A stretch of 64,000 nucleotides of DNA from Brevibacterium sp. CCUG 69071 (GCF_021023135.1 NZ_PGFV01000004.1:62001-126000), one strand, 5' to 3'. Counted from the first letter of the stretch, positions 25,836 through 35,154 are shown. The notes: generated by a model not told the origin, from the letters alone. Program-made: numbers and translations.

Positions 25836-27524
25836 TCAGTCCGTCGCGCGTTCGCTTGGGTGATCAGCAGGCAGGATGTGCTCGCCGAGGCGGTCGGTCG
25901 AGAGCGCGAGGGAGCTGAGATAGAGGGGTTCCCCGTTCTCCCCCGTCTTCGATGAGGCGATCATGTCCGGGCGTTCGAACTCCATGTCCGTCACGTGGCA
26001 GCGCAGAGTCTTCCCCGAGGGGTTGCCGTGTTCATCGAACATCGGCAGGTCGATTCCGTCGTCGGTTCGGCGCAGGTAGTACTTTCCGCGAGTGGCGATC
26101 GCCATGACTGGGGTGGCGACGATGGAGATGCCGACTGCGAACAGCGGCGAGAACGGTTGGACTGCAGCCCCGAACGCGCCGAAGTAGATGGCGATGGAGA
26201 CACCACCGGCGAGCACCAGCGACACGATACCGACCGGATTCCAGTCGTAGAGCATGCCGCGGCGGAATTCGGGGATCTTCGGGGACAGCTTCAGCAGATA
26301 CTTGTTGATGGCGATATCCGCGGCGACGACGCAGATCCACGACATTGCGAGGTTGGCGTAGAAGCTGAGTATCGCATTGAGGAAGTCGAACATGTTGAGC
26401 TCCATCAGCGCCAGGGCGATGAGCAGATTGACGACGAGGAAGGTGATCCGCCCGGGATAGCGCTTCGTGATCCGGGTGTAGGAGTTCGTCCAGGCCAACG
26501 ACCCCGAATAGGCGTTCGTGACGTTGATCTTCACCTGGGAGATGACGACGAGCACGACGGCGAGGAGGAGTGCCAGCCACTGCGGCATCATCTGCTGGTA
26601 GGTGGCAAGGAACTGTTGGACGGGTTCGTTCGCAAAGCCGACGGCGCCGGGGACGTTGGCGATGAGGTAGACCGCGAGGAACATTCCGATGATCTGCTTC
26701 GTGGCGCCGAAGATCACCCAACCGGGCCCGGCGAGGATGACGGCCGTCCACCAGCTCCGACTGTTCTCCGGGGTGCGCGGGGGCATGAACCGCAGATAGT
26801 CGATCTGCTCGGCGATCTGGGCGATGAGTGAGAGGCAGACGCCGGCGGCGAGCATGACCGAGGCGAAGTTCGCGCCCTCGCCCTCCTCGCCGGTGTAGGC
26901 GAAGAAGTCCGCGACCGATTCGGGCTGCCAGGCGATGAGGTAGCCGACAGGAATGACCATGAGCAGCAGCCACAGAGGAGTGGTCGAGACCTGCAGCTTC
27001 GCCAGCACCTTCATGCCGTAGATGACGAGCGGGAAGATGAGCACCGTGGATACGAGGTATCCGATCGGACGGGGCACTCCGAGGCCGAGGTAGAGCCCCT
27101 GGGCCATGATCGAACCCTCGAGTGCGAAGAAGATGAAGGTGAAGGTCGCGAAGATGATGTTGGTGATGACGGACCCGTAGTAGCCGAACCCCGACCCTCG
27201 GGTGATGAGGTCCAGGTCGAGGTTGTAACGGGCAGCGTAGAACGCGAGCGGCCACCCTGTGAAGAAGATGATCAGGGCCGCAACGAGGATGCCGAGGATG
27301 CCGTTCGCCGTTCCGTGGGCGATCCCGATGTTCGCTCCGATCGAGAAGTCGGCGAGGTAGGCGATTCCGCCCAGCGCGCTCGTCGCAACGACGCCCGGGG
27401 CCCATTTCCGATAGGACCTGGGGGCGAAGCGCAGCGTATAGTCCTCGAGGCTCTCTGAGGCCGCAAGCTTTGCTTCGTTCCGGGGTTCAGGAGGTGGTGT
27501 TGTCCTGCTCGCGGACAGTGTCAT
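25836..27524 (-). CDS. NCS1-family nucleobase/ureide:cation symporter
   Basis: A 562-aa transporter of the nucleobase:cation symporter-1 (Mhp1/CodB/PucI-like) family with 12 membrane segments. Seen: N-terminal LEDYTLRFAPRSYRKW, GIAYLADFSIGANIGIA, RGSGFGYYGS, and NVTNAYSGSLAWTNSYTRI. It has a C-terminal cytoplasmic extension of about 75 residues. ATG 27524 has an AGGAATCC box; an open frame to 27650 lacks one. Substrates of the family are cytosine, purines, allantoin and hydantoins. Linkage to urease suggests uptake of a compound whose breakdown yields urea, or uptake of a urea-like molecule (inference). Confidence 0.9.
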   Translation of the reverse strand: MTLSASRTTPPPEPRNEAKLAASESLEDYTLRFAPRSYRKWAPGVVATSALGGIAYLADFSIGANIGIAHGTANGILGILVAALIIFFTGWPLAFYAARYNLDLDLITRGSGFGYYGSVITNIIFATFTFIFFALEGSIMAQGLYLGLGVPRPIGYLVSTVLIFPLVIYGMKVLAKLQVSTTPLWLLLMVIPVGYLIAWQPESVADFFAYTGEEGEGANFASVMLAAGVCLSLIAQIAEQIDYLRFMPPRTPENSRSWWTAVILAGPGWVIFGATKQIIGMFLAVYLIANVPGAVGFANEPVQQFLATYQQMMPQWLALLLAVVLVVISQVKINVTNAYSGSLAWTNSYTRITKRYPGRITFLVVNLLIALALMELNMFDFLNAILSFYANLAMSWICVVAADIAINKYLLKLSPKIPEFRRGMLYDWNPVGIVSLVLAGGVSIAIYFGAFGAAVQPFSPLFAVGISIVATPVMAIATRGKYYLRRTDDGIDLPMFDEHGNPSGKTLRCHVTDMEFERPDMIASSKTGENGEPLYLSSLALSTDRLGEHILPADHPSERATD

Positions 27525-28002
27525 CGAGGATTCCTGACTCGTGGGTCGGCTGTGGTCAACGGCAATGATCGCAGTCGATTGTTTCGGCACGTGACCATTT
27601 CTGTTTCGAACAGATGTCGCACATGACCGGGAGCCTCCACTCGGGCTCACACTTCAGATTCCGACCGCTCGAAGTCGAGGTAGTGTCGCTGGTCGAGTCG
27701 GCGGTCGTGTCGCTGGTCGTCGCGGCGACCATCACACGAGCATCACGCTCTGTCCGAGCGCATCCACGATCCGCCCTCAAGGAGTACCGAACCGAACTGC
27801 CTCGACGCCGACGGAGCCGCCGTTCACACTCCTCACCTGGACTGACGCTCAGCCTTCGTGTGGACTCTTCATGCAAATCGAACAGATACTCGCACGTTCC
27901 TCATGAATCGAAGCGCATTCGATTCTTTATCGTACTGTGACATTTATTTCATTGATTCAGTAGTAGACTGGATAAAAGCAACCACACCGAGGTGGAGAGC
28001 AG
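27525..28002. other. Divergent intergenic region, NCS1-urease operon versus HNH gene
   Basis: A 478-base region, more AT-rich towards 28000. It holds a perfect 8+5+8 inverted repeat GAATCGAA/TTCGATTC (27905-27912 and 27918-27925), and a repeated GTGTCGCTGGTCG (about 27684 and 27708). A minus-strand open frame ends at 27556 with CDIC...CDHC, a possible zinc ribbon. No convincing promoter consensus or riboswitch was recognised. Confidence 0.5.
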
Positions 28003-30327
28003 GTGAAACCGTTGAAGGATTCCAATGATCCCAGCACCAACGGACACGGATCTGCCCACAAGCCCGGCCGACCCGCAAGTTCCATTTCATCGACCGGCCC
28101 GATTCCGGACACTGGACAGGTCGGGAATGTGATTCGACCGCCCTCCGTCGGCCCCGATTCGCCTCGTCGACTGGACGTAGCGCCAGACTCTCTCATGGCA
28201 GTCCTCGCCGGCATGGTCTCCGTGACGACGATGACCCAGCTCGTCGAATACCAGGCCATCAGCAACGCTTTCATGGCCGAGACGATCGAACGCCTCAACT
28301 TCGCCGCAAACGGGGTCGACGGATGCTATCGCCACGCGACCTTCACCGAAACCGTTGAACGGTTCCTTGCTGCTGAAGAGGCCAAAGAGAACTCTCCTCA
28401 CAGATCCGCCGGCAACAACGACTCCACCGCGGCAGACATCGAGGATGATTCTCAAGGCACTGTCGCAGTGGCTGAGGGTCCGGTGCTGCCGATCTTTCCC
28501 CGGTTCCGTCTCGAGAACACCTTCTCCGGATGGGTTCACAGCCTCGCAGAGACCGAGGACGTTTCCGAGTTCACCACCGTGCTGGGGACGACGAGCGACC
28601 TCACCTACTCCAAGATCACCACCGCCATGATGCTCGGCCACGGACTGCCCCGATTCGTTGCCCGCGTCTTCGCCGGCGAGTTCACCATTGACCACGTCCA
28701 TGCCGTGACCAGATCCGCCAGAGACCTCGCCTTCGAACACTTCCCCGGTCTCGATACCTACCTGGCAGAGCGGCGAGCCGATGTCACCATCGAAACGTTC
28801 CGCAAGTCCGTCAACACCAAGGTCGCCACTCTCGAACCCGTTGAAGACCGTCTCGAGGAAGCATCAAAGAGACGTCGAGTCTCGATCACCACCTACCCGG
28901 ACGGGACTGCGGCCGTGACTCTCTCGGGCCCGGCAGCGGATCTGAAAGCTTACATTCTGCGTTTGGAAGCATTCGCCAGGGCAATCAAAGCCGGACAGAT
29001 CAGCGAATTCACCAGCGATGACACAACCGGTATCAATGTAGTTGATGAACGCAGCCTCGATGCGCTCATGTTCGACATCTCCACTCGCACCCGCCCCCAG
29101 CTGACGATTGAGGTCACCACCCACGACACCACCACCGGGGACACGACCACGAACGACATCCCCCTCGATATTCCCGACGACAAGGCCACGACTGCGGTCG
29201 GGATTGTCGCCACGGCCAACAACGAAGCCGAAACGGTCCGCGCCGCCGCAGTCGCAGCGACTGCGGCGGCCGATTCGGGTGGCGTCGAAGTGACAACGAG
29301 TCTGAATCTGGTTCTGCCGACGCAGGGACAGTGGATGGCCGGACAGGGCAAGATGCTCGTCACAGTCCCCTTCCTCACCCTGGCCGGACAGTCCGAGCTG
29401 CCGGGAGTATTCTCAGACGGCTCCCCTGTACCAGCAGACGCGGTGCGAGCCATTGCGGGACAGTGTTCGACGTGGACGAGGATCCTGACCGACCCTGCCA
29501 CCGGCACTCCGATCGACGCGAAAGCCACCACCTATGCGATTCCCACAGCAGTGCGACGGACACTGGTGGCGAAGTGGCAGTCCTGCACCACCCCCGGATG
29601 CACGCGTCGGGCCGAGACCTCGGAAATCGATCATCTCATTCCCTACGACCACGAGCATCCCGGATCCGGTGGGCTGACCACCTTCAGGAACACACATCCA
29701 CTGTGTAAGGCCCATCATCAGGCGAAGACCGATCGGAAGTACCGGGTGCGGATGACAGGGGACGGGTGTGTCGAGTACGTCTTCAAACACGGAGTGACTA
29801 CGGATGTGCGGCCCGCAGATCAGCCGATCAATGTGGAACACGCACGACTGTTCGACCAATGGGTCCACCCGCCCAATCCGAACGGAGGTCCATCCGATCC
29901 CGAGGGACGGCCATCCGATTCGGACGACGAGCCACCGGAGCCGGACGACCAGCCACCCGATCCGGATGGAGGCCCACCGGCTGGGCCACCATCATCGCCA
30001 GGTTCCGGCCCACGGTCACCGGCCGCGGATCCAGCACCACCGGCCGGGACAGGGATATCAGGTGGCACCGATCCACTCTTCGACGCTTCGGTCCGACCTC
30101 CTCGCCCTCCCGAACCGAAGGTCAGACCACCCAACCAGAGAGACCGGCAGGGTCCGCAGGGGCGGCAAGGTCGGCAGGGGCGGCAGGTCGAGGACACCTC
30201 AGGGAAGGCCAAGAAGAGACGGGGTCGCAGACCGGTGAAGGGCTCGGCGAACTCGACGGACCCCTGGTCTACGGATGTACGATCCTTCGACTCCTACTGG
30301 GACCGCCGTGATCCACCACCGTTCTGA
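28003..30327 (+). CDS. HNH endonuclease with DUF222 domain (13E12-repeat family type)
   Basis: A 774-aa protein. GTG 28003 is used, with GGTGGAGAG upstream. The N-terminal and central parts correspond to DUF222: helical, for example FAGEFTIDHVHAVTRSARDL and RLEEASKRRRVSI. A classical HNH nuclease motif follows near 545-580 (EIDHLIPYDHEHP, FRNTHPLCKAHHQAKT) with the preceding zinc-type CTTPGCTRR. The last ~170 residues are Pro/Asp/Gly-rich, then GRQ repeats and a basic stretch (KKRRGRRPVKG) that may bind DNA. Actinobacterial genomes carry many such genes and their role is unsettled. The long disordered tail and repeat-filled downstream DNA suggest a fast-evolving accessory gene. Confidence 0.88.
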   Translation: MKPLKDSNDPSTNGHGSAHKPGRPASSISSTGPIPDTGQVGNVIRPPSVGPDSPRRLDVAPDSLMAVLAGMVSVTTMTQLVEYQAISNAFMAETIERLNFAANGVDGCYRHATFTETVERFLAAEEAKENSPHRSAGNNDSTAADIEDDSQGTVAVAEGPVLPIFPRFRLENTFSGWVHSLAETEDVSEFTTVLGTTSDLTYSKITTAMMLGHGLPRFVARVFAGEFTIDHVHAVTRSARDLAFEHFPGLDTYLAERRADVTIETFRKSVNTKVATLEPVEDRLEEASKRRRVSITTYPDGTAAVTLSGPAADLKAYILRLEAFARAIKAGQISEFTSDDTTGINVVDERSLDALMFDISTRTRPQLTIEVTTHDTTTGDTTTNDIPLDIPDDKATTAVGIVATANNEAETVRAAAVAATAAADSGGVEVTTSLNLVLPTQGQWMAGQGKMLVTVPFLTLAGQSELPGVFSDGSPVPADAVRAIAGQCSTWTRILTDPATGTPIDAKATTYAIPTAVRRTLVAKWQSCTTPGCTRRAETSEIDHLIPYDHEHPGSGGLTTFRNTHPLCKAHHQAKTDRKYRVRMTGDGCVEYVFKHGVTTDVRPADQPINVEHARLFDQWVHPPNPNGGPSDPEGRPSDSDDEPPEPDDQPPDPDGGPPAGPPSSPGSGPRSPAADPAPPAGTGISGGTDPLFDASVRPPRPPEPKVRPPNQRDRQGPQGRQGRQGRQVEDTSGKAKKRRGRRPVKGSANSTDPWSTDVRSFDSYWDRRDPPPF

Positions 30328-30395
30328 TACATCGCAGTTCCAATGAATCGCCGTTCTGATCTGCCACCGTGCTGAACCACTATCGTTCCGCTCCC
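30306..30395. repeat. Degenerate repeats at and after the HNH stop codon
   Basis: The sequence around the stop (CCACCGTTCTGAT) recurs in altered form about every 16-20 bases, at roughly 30315, 30350 and 30366, extending past 30380. Confidence 0.5.
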
Positions 30396-30416
30396 GCCCG
30401 GGCCGGCGAATCAGCA

Positions 30417-30470
30417 CACGCCACAGCCACCTCGCTCGCCACAGCCACCTTGCCCGGCACAGCCACCTCG
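30417..30470. repeat. Three 18-bp tandem units (GCCACAGCCACCT family)
   Basis: Units 30417-30434, 30435-30452 and 30453-30470 share a CACAGCCACCT core. They lie in the non-coding gap between the HNH gene and hspR. Confidence 0.8.
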
Positions 30471-30540
30471 GTGCCGAGTGCGAACATGGCAAAGCCCGGA
30501 GGTCTACGCCTCCGGGCGAGAGTCCGTCGCAGATCTCCCT

Positions 30541-30585
30541 ATCGCGCTATCGCGCTATCGCGCTGTCGCGCTGTCGCGCTGTCGC
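30541..30585. repeat. Five 8-bp tandem units (CGCGCTRT)
   Basis: CGCGCTAT twice and CGCGCTGT three times, in phase from 30543 to 30582. They lie just downstream of the hspR stop on its minus-strand reading. Too short and spacer-less to be CRISPR. Confidence 0.9.
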
Positions 30586-30603
30586 AACGGGCACCAGCGA
30601 ACC

Positions 30604-31041
30604 CTACCGCCGCAGGTACCTGTTGTAGAGCACCATCGCGCCCGGCTCGGGTTTGCCCTGCGGTCGCCGGCCACGCGAGATCGAGACGACGTCGCCGGCC
30701 ATACCGGCGGCGAACACCCGAGCCTCGCGCTCCTTCGACGACATCCGCGACCTGACCTCGGACTCGAGCTCCTGGTTGCGGCTCTTCAGCGCATCCACCT
30801 GGTTCTGCAGATCGATGATCTTCTTGATCCCGACCAGGTTCACGCCCTCGTCCTGCGAGAGCTGCTGAATCATCCGCAGCTTGGCGATGTCCTTGCCGGA
30901 ATACCGCCGGCCTCGACCCGCGGTCCGTTCAGGCGTGACCAAGCCGAGTCGGTCATACTGACGCAGAGTCTGCGGATGCATGCCGGCCAGATCGGCCGCC
31001 ACCGAGATGACGTAGACCGCAGCATTCGACGAAATGTGCAT
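30604..31041 (-). CDS. hspR: Heat-shock repressor HspR (MerR family)
   Basis: A 145-aa repressor of the dnaK operon. The N-terminal winged helix has HPQTLRQYDRLGLVTPERTAGRGRRYS (about 22-48), typical of HspR. A coiled-coil follows (LQNQVDALKSRNQELESEV), then a basic C-terminus. HspR binds HAIR sites with DnaK as co-repressor. It is the last gene of dnaK-grpE-dnaJ-hspR, 14 bases after dnaJ, which is the standard autoregulatory layout. Confidence 0.96.
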   Translation of the reverse strand: MHISSNAAVYVISVAADLAGMHPQTLRQYDRLGLVTPERTAGRGRRYSGKDIAKLRMIQQLSQDEGVNLVGIKKIIDLQNQVDALKSRNQELESEVRSRMSSKEREARVFAAGMAGDVVSISRGRRPQGKPEPGAMVLYNRYLRR

Positions 31042-31055
31042 CGTGCCTCACCACC

Positions 31056-32093
31056 TCAATTGGCCTTGGCCTTGTCCAGCAGACCGGCCCGTGGATCCTC
31101 GTCCGCGGTCGCAGCCTTGAACGACTCGACAGCTTCCTTGGCATCCTTGGACAGGTTCTGCGGCGCCACGATCTCAACCGTGACCAGCAGATCGCCGGTG
31201 CCCTTCTTCGTCGTCACTCCCTTGCCGCGCACGCGCAGCGTCCGGCCCGAAGGAGTGCCGGGGGCGACCTTGACCTTGACGGGCATTCCGCCCAGGGTCG
31301 GGACCTTCACCTCGGCGCCCAGTGCAGCCTCGTCGAAGCTGACCGGCAGCTCCATCCGCAGATTGTCACCGTCCCTGGTGAACACGGGGTGCGGTTTGAC
31401 GTTGACCGTGAGGATCACGTCACCGGCCTCCCCACCGTTCGGGCTGGCCTTGCCCTTGCCCGCCAGCCGGATCTTCTGCCCGTCCTTGACCCCGATCGGG
31501 GTGCGCACGGTCAGCGGCTTGCCGCTGGGCATATTCAGCTTGACCGACGCTCCGTTGATCGCCTCGGTGAACGACAAGGTGGTCTTTGACTTGATGTCAC
31601 CGCCCTTGACCGGGGGCGAGTAGCCGCCGTAGCCACCGGAGCCGTAACCGCCGCCGTAGCCGGCGCCACCGCCGAAGCCGTTGAGCAGATCGGCCAGGTC
31701 AGGAGGCACGTCTCCCCCACCCCCGCCGCCGTAGGTCGCGCGGGTCCGCGTCCTGCCGCCTCCGCCGAAGAGGTCGGAGAACACATCGTCGAATCCGCCT
31801 CCGCTGGCGCCGCCGGGCCCACCGGCACCGGCGCTGAAGCGGGCTCCGCCGCCCATGGCGCGAACCTGGTCGTACTGGGCGCGGGATTCCTTGTCGGACA
31901 GCACCTGGTGCGCCTGCCCGATCTCTTTGAATTTGTCCTCGGCCTTGGCATCACCGGGGTTGGCGTCCGGGTGATACTTCCGCGCGAGCTTGCGATAGGC
32001 CTTCTTGATCTCAGCGTCGGAAGCATCCTTGGAGACGCCGAGGGTTTTGTAGAAGTCCTTGTCGAACCAATCGTTCTGAGGCCCGGTATTCAC
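31056..32093 (-). CDS. dnaJ: Co-chaperone DnaJ, zinc-finger-less (CbpA-like)
   Basis: A 345-aa J-domain protein that stimulates DnaK ATPase. The J-domain contains HPD at 41-43. A Gly-rich/GF region (about 85-165) includes FSDLFGGGG and GGYG repeats. Two C-terminal substrate-binding beta domains follow ([24 protein letters not shown]). The four CxxCxGxG zinc-finger repeats are absent, so it is a class II type, unlike DnaJ1 of mycobacteria and streptomycetes in the equivalent operon. It is separated from grpE by 178 bases. Confidence 0.93.
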   Translation of the reverse strand: MNTGPQNDWFDKDFYKTLGVSKDASDAEIKKAYRKLARKYHPDANPGDAKAEDKFKEIGQAHQVLSDKESRAQYDQVRAMGGGARFSAGAGGPGGASGGGFDDVFSDLFGGGGRTRTRATYGGGGGGDVPPDLADLLNGFGGGAGYGGGYGSGGYGGYSPPVKGGDIKSKTTLSFTEAINGASVKLNMPSGKPLTVRTPIGVKDGQKIRLAGKGKASPNGGEAGDVILTVNVKPHPVFTRDGDNLRMELPVSFDEAALGAEVKVPTLGGMPVKVKVAPGTPSGRTLRVRGKGVTTKKGTGDLLVTVEIVAPQNLSKDAKEAVESFKAATADEDPRAGLLDKAKAN

Positions 32094-32164
32094 CTGGCAC
32101 CTCCTCTCTTCCTCTCAGATCCTGTCATCACTGTATTCACTTGTCTCCTCACAATCCGCACCTC

Positions 32165-32180
32165 CGGGATCGCGATCCCG
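32165..32180. repeat. 16-bp perfect palindrome between grpE and dnaJ
   Basis: CGGGATCGCGATCCCG is self-complementary over all 16 bases and lies in the 178-base gap inside the heat-shock operon. It could be an RNA stem that modulates distal gene expression or an unrecognised protein site. Confidence 0.6.
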
Positions 32181-32271
32181 AAGATCCGGACCGCCGCCGA
32201 GGTGGTCCCCCGGTCCCCGACGTCAGCTGACTGACGCTGGGGGTGGGGGCCGCCTCGGCGAGGTTGATCTC

Positions 32272-33015
32272 TCAGTCCTCCGGCTGCTGCACGCCGACGC
32301 GGGCCGCGCGGATGATGCGATCGCCGAGGCGGTAGCCCGGCTGCATGACCACGAAGACCGTCGGCGTCTCGACCTCGTCGGAGGGCTGCTGCATGAGCGC
32401 CTCGTGCAGGTGCGGATCGAACTCGTCGCCGACCTCACCGTACTGCTCGATGCCGACCTTGGTCAGCGAGTCGACCAGCTTCTTCACGTGGGTCTCGAAC
32501 GGTCCACTGACATCGCCGTTCTCCTGGGCGAGCTTGACCTCGTCGAGCACGGGGATCAGGGCCTCGACGGTCTTGATCACACCGCCGGTGGCGGCACGTT
32601 CGCGTTCGCGATCGGCCCGCATCCGGTAGGCGGCGTACTCGGCGTTGACTCGCTTGAGATCGGCCAGGTGAGCCGCTGCCTCAGACCCCGGTTCGGGTTC
32701 GGGCTCGGCCCCGTCCTGTGCTGCCTCGGTGTCATTGAGCGTCGAGGCGTCGGCCGGGATGTCGACTCCGAGATCGCTGGCATCGGCCAGATCCTCGTCC
32801 GCGGCACCGGCATTCTGCTCCCCGGCACCCGGAGCATCGGGGGCACCGGCACCCGGGGCATCGGGGGCACCGGCACCCGGGGCACCGGCCTCCGCCGAAG
32901 CCGACTGCGCGTCGGTCTCCGGGCGGAGCTCACCGGTGTCCGGATCCACCCGGCGCTTGTCATTGAAGGTGAAGCCTGGCTCCTCGGACGACTGATCGTT
33001 GCCCTCGGTAGTCAT
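32272..33015 (-). CDS. grpE: Nucleotide exchange factor GrpE
   Basis: A 247-aa GrpE, which releases ADP from DnaK. The family core is in the second half: a coiled-coil (ADLKRVNAEYAAYRMRADRERE), LIPVLDEVKLAQENGDV and the C-terminal beta-wing with PGYRLGDRIIRAARV. The first ~110 residues are a Pro/Gly/Ala/acidic extension containing a tandem GAGAPDAP repeat, longer than in most GrpE. The start overlaps the dnaK stop (TAATG). Confidence 0.95.
   Translation of the reverse strand: MTTEGNDQSSEEPGFTFNDKRRVDPDTGELRPETDAQSASAEAGAPGAGAPDAPGAGAPDAPGAGEQNAGAADEDLADASDLGVDIPADASTLNDTEAAQDGAEPEPEPGSEAAAHLADLKRVNAEYAAYRMRADRERERAATGGVIKTVEALIPVLDEVKLAQENGDVSGPFETHVKKLVDSLTKVGIEQYGEVGDEFDPHLHEALMQQPSDEVETPTVFVVMQPGYRLGDRIIRAARVGVQQPED
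32827..32889. repeat. 24-bp tandem repeat in the grpE N-terminal extension
   Basis: Units 32827-32850 and 32851-32874, with a partial third to 32889, encode GAGAPDAP in tandem. Confidence 0.85.
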
Positions 33016-34883
33016 TACTTCTTCTCCTCGTCCTCATCGTCGACAACCTCGGCGTCGACGACATCGTCATCGGCACCTGCATCGGCGGTGCCTTCTGCAC
33101 CCTCAGCACCTGCAGCGCCTTCGGCACCACCCTGCTGGTTATAGATGGCTTCGCCGATCTTCTGCTGGTTGGCGACGAGCTTGTCGTAGGCCGACTTCAC
33201 TGCGTCGTCGTCTTCGCCCTTGAGAGCTTCCTTGACGCCGTCGACATCGCCCTGGATCTCGGTCTTGATCTCTTCGGGCAGCTTGTCGTCGTTGTCGGTC
33301 AGGAGCTTCTCGGTCTGGTAGGCGAGGTTCTCCGCGTTGTTGCGGACGTCGGCGGCCTCACGGCGCTTCTTGTCCTCTTCCGCGTGCTCCTCGGCCTCCT
33401 GGACCATGCGCTCGATGTCTTCCTTCGGCAGTGCGGAACCGCCGGTGATCGTCATCGACTGCTCGGTGCCGGTGCCCTTGTCGGTGGCCGACACGTGGAC
33501 GATGCCGTTGGCGTCGATGTCGAAGGCGACCTCGATCTGCGGCACGCCGCGCGGAGCCGGAGCGATGCCGGTCAGCTCGAAGGTGCCGAGGTTCTTGTTG
33601 TCGCGAGTGAACTCGCGCTCACCCTGGAAGACCTGGATCGACACGGAGGGCTGGTTGTCCTCTGCCGTGGTGAAGGTCTCCGACCGCTTGGTCGGGATCG
33701 GGGTGTTGCGCTCGATGAGCTTGGTCATCACGCCGCCCTTGGTCTCGAGTCCGAGCGAGAGCGGGGTGACGTCGATGAGCAGGACGTCCTTGCGCTCACC
33801 GGCGAGGACACCGGCCTGCACGGCCGCACCGATCGCAACGACCTCATCGGGGTTGACGCCCTTGTTGGGCTCCTTGCCTCCGGTGAGCTCGGTGACGACC
33901 TGGGTGACTCCGGGCATACGGGTCGAACCGCCGACGAGGACGACGTGGTCGATGTCCTTGACGGACACGCCCGCATCCTTCATCACAGCGTGGAACGGAG
34001 CCTTGGTGCGCTCGAGGAGATCCTTGGTCAGTTCCTCGAACTTCGCGCGGGTCAGGGTCTCATCCAGGTGGATGGGTCCGTTCTCGCTCATCGAGAGGTA
34101 CTGCAGCGAGATGTTGGTGCTGGTGGCCGAGGACAGTTCCTTCTTGGCCTGCTCCGAAGCCTCCTTCAGACGCTGCAGGGCGGTCGAATCCTTGCTCAGG
34201 TCGACGCCGTATCCGTTCTTGATCTCACCGACCAGCCAGTCGACGATGCGCTGATCCCAGTCGTCACCGCCGAGGCGGTTGTCACCGGAGGTGGCGCGAA
34301 CCTGAATGGTGGAGAAGTCGTCTTCATCCTTGCCGACTTCGAGCAGCGAGACGTCGAACGTACCGCCACCGAGGTCGAAGACGAGGATGAGTTCGTCTTC
34401 CTTGCCGCGCTCGAGGCCGTAGGCCAGAGCGGCGGCGGTGGGCTCGTTGATGATGCGCGAGACGTTGAGTCCGGCGATCTCACCGGCGTCCTTGGTTGCC
34501 TGACGCTCGGCATCATTGAAGTATGCGGGAACGGTGATCACTGCATCGGTGACCTTCTCCTGCAGGTATTCCTCAGCGTCGTGCTTGAGCTTCTGCAGAA
34601 TACGTGCCGAGACCTCGGGAGCCGACAGTGTCTTGCCGCCGATCTCCGTGGACCAGTCAGTACCCATGTGACGCTTGACCGAGGCGATCGTGTTCTTCAC
34701 GTTCGTCACTGCCTGCCGCTTGGCGATCTCACCGACGAGGGAGTCGCCGTTCTTGTTGACTGCGACGACCGACGGGGTCGTGCGTCCGCCTTCCGCGTTC
34801 GCGATGACCTTGGGGTCTCCGCCTTCGAGGACTGCGACGACGGAGTTCGTGGTTCCGAGGTCGATTCCGACTGCACGTGCCAT
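33015..34883 (-). CDS. dnaK: Molecular chaperone DnaK (Hsp70)
   Basis: A 622-aa Hsp70 with ATPase signatures [23 protein letters not shown] and [14 protein letters not shown]. The substrate-binding domain follows ([24 protein letters not shown]). A C-terminal lid ends in a Gly/Ala-rich acidic tail ([16 protein letters not shown]), typical of cytosolic bacterial DnaK. ATG 34883 has a perfect AAGGAG box. First gene of the operon, with a promoter about 150 bases upstream overlapped by HAIR operators. Confidence 0.98.
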   Translation of the reverse strand: MARAVGIDLGTTNSVVAVLEGGDPKVIANAEGGRTTPSVVAVNKNGDSLVGEIAKRQAVTNVKNTIASVKRHMGTDWSTEIGGKTLSAPEVSARILQKLKHDAEEYLQEKVTDAVITVPAYFNDAERQATKDAGEIAGLNVSRIINEPTAAALAYGLERGKEDELILVFDLGGGTFDVSLLEVGKDEDDFSTIQVRATSGDNRLGGDDWDQRIVDWLVGEIKNGYGVDLSKDSTALQRLKEASEQAKKELSSATSTNISLQYLSMSENGPIHLDETLTRAKFEELTKDLLERTKAPFHAVMKDAGVSVKDIDHVVLVGGSTRMPGVTQVVTELTGGKEPNKGVNPDEVVAIGAAVQAGVLAGERKDVLLIDVTPLSLGLETKGGVMTKLIERNTPIPTKRSETFTTAEDNQPSVSIQVFQGEREFTRDNKNLGTFELTGIAPAPRGVPQIEVAFDIDANGIVHVSATDKGTGTEQSMTITGGSALPKEDIERMVQEAEEHAEEDKKRREAADVRNNAENLAYQTEKLLTDNDDKLPEEIKTEIQGDVDGVKEALKGEDDDAVKSAYDKLVANQQKIGEAIYNQQGGAEGAAGAEGAEGTADAGADDDVVDAEVVDDEDEEKK

Positions 34884-35011
34884 AATTCTCTCTCCTTACA
34901 ATTCGTGAGTGCCTGCGACTCGAATGTGTGCGATCGGGCGGCCCCACCACGCGAGGGCGTCCACGGCATTTCCTGCCGCGGGATCGGCGGTGGGCCCACT
35001 CGACCGCACAC

Positions 35012-35032
35012 ATTGAGCCAACTGGACTCAAG
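35012..35032 (-). promoter_or_regulatory. HAIR operator 1 (HspR site) of the dnaK promoter
   Basis: Read on the minus strand it is CTTGAGT-N7-GCTCAAT, matching the HspR-associated inverted repeat CTTGAGT-N7-ACTCAAG in 12 of 14 positions. It overlaps the -10 region, as expected for repression. Confidence 0.85.
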
Positions 35033-35059
35033 TATTCTCTTCGAGGTTCGAGCCGTCAA
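35031..35059 (-). promoter_or_regulatory. Sigma-70-type promoter of the dnaK operon
   Basis: On the minus strand, TTGACG (-35, 35059-35054) and AATACT (-10, 35036-35031) are separated by 17 bases. This predicts transcription from about 35024 and a leader of about 140 nt. Confidence 0.7.
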
Positions 35060-35075
35060 GCTCAGCCTCATAAAA

Positions 35076-35096
35076 GTTGCGTACACCAGACTCAAC
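35076..35096 (-). promoter_or_regulatory. HAIR operator 2 (upstream HspR site)
   Basis: On the minus strand GTTGAGT-N7-ACGCAAC matches the HAIR consensus in 11 of 14 positions and is itself nearly symmetrical (6 of 7). It lies centred 64 bp upstream of site 1, about six helical turns, which would allow HspR to bind both on one DNA face. Confidence 0.65.
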
Positions 35097-35154
35097 TTTG
35101 CGGAGTGAGGGTTTATTCCCGGGTGCAGAAGAGATTTTCTCGGGGCTGCGATCG

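Noticed and set aside
26032..27405. 457-aa minus-strand frame overlapping the NCS1 gene
   Set aside because: Frame shadow, Arg/His/Pro-rich; the NCS1 frame has 12 clear membrane segments.
30541..30585. 8-bp repeats considered as a CRISPR array
   Set aside because: No spacers, unit far too short, no cas genes in the window.
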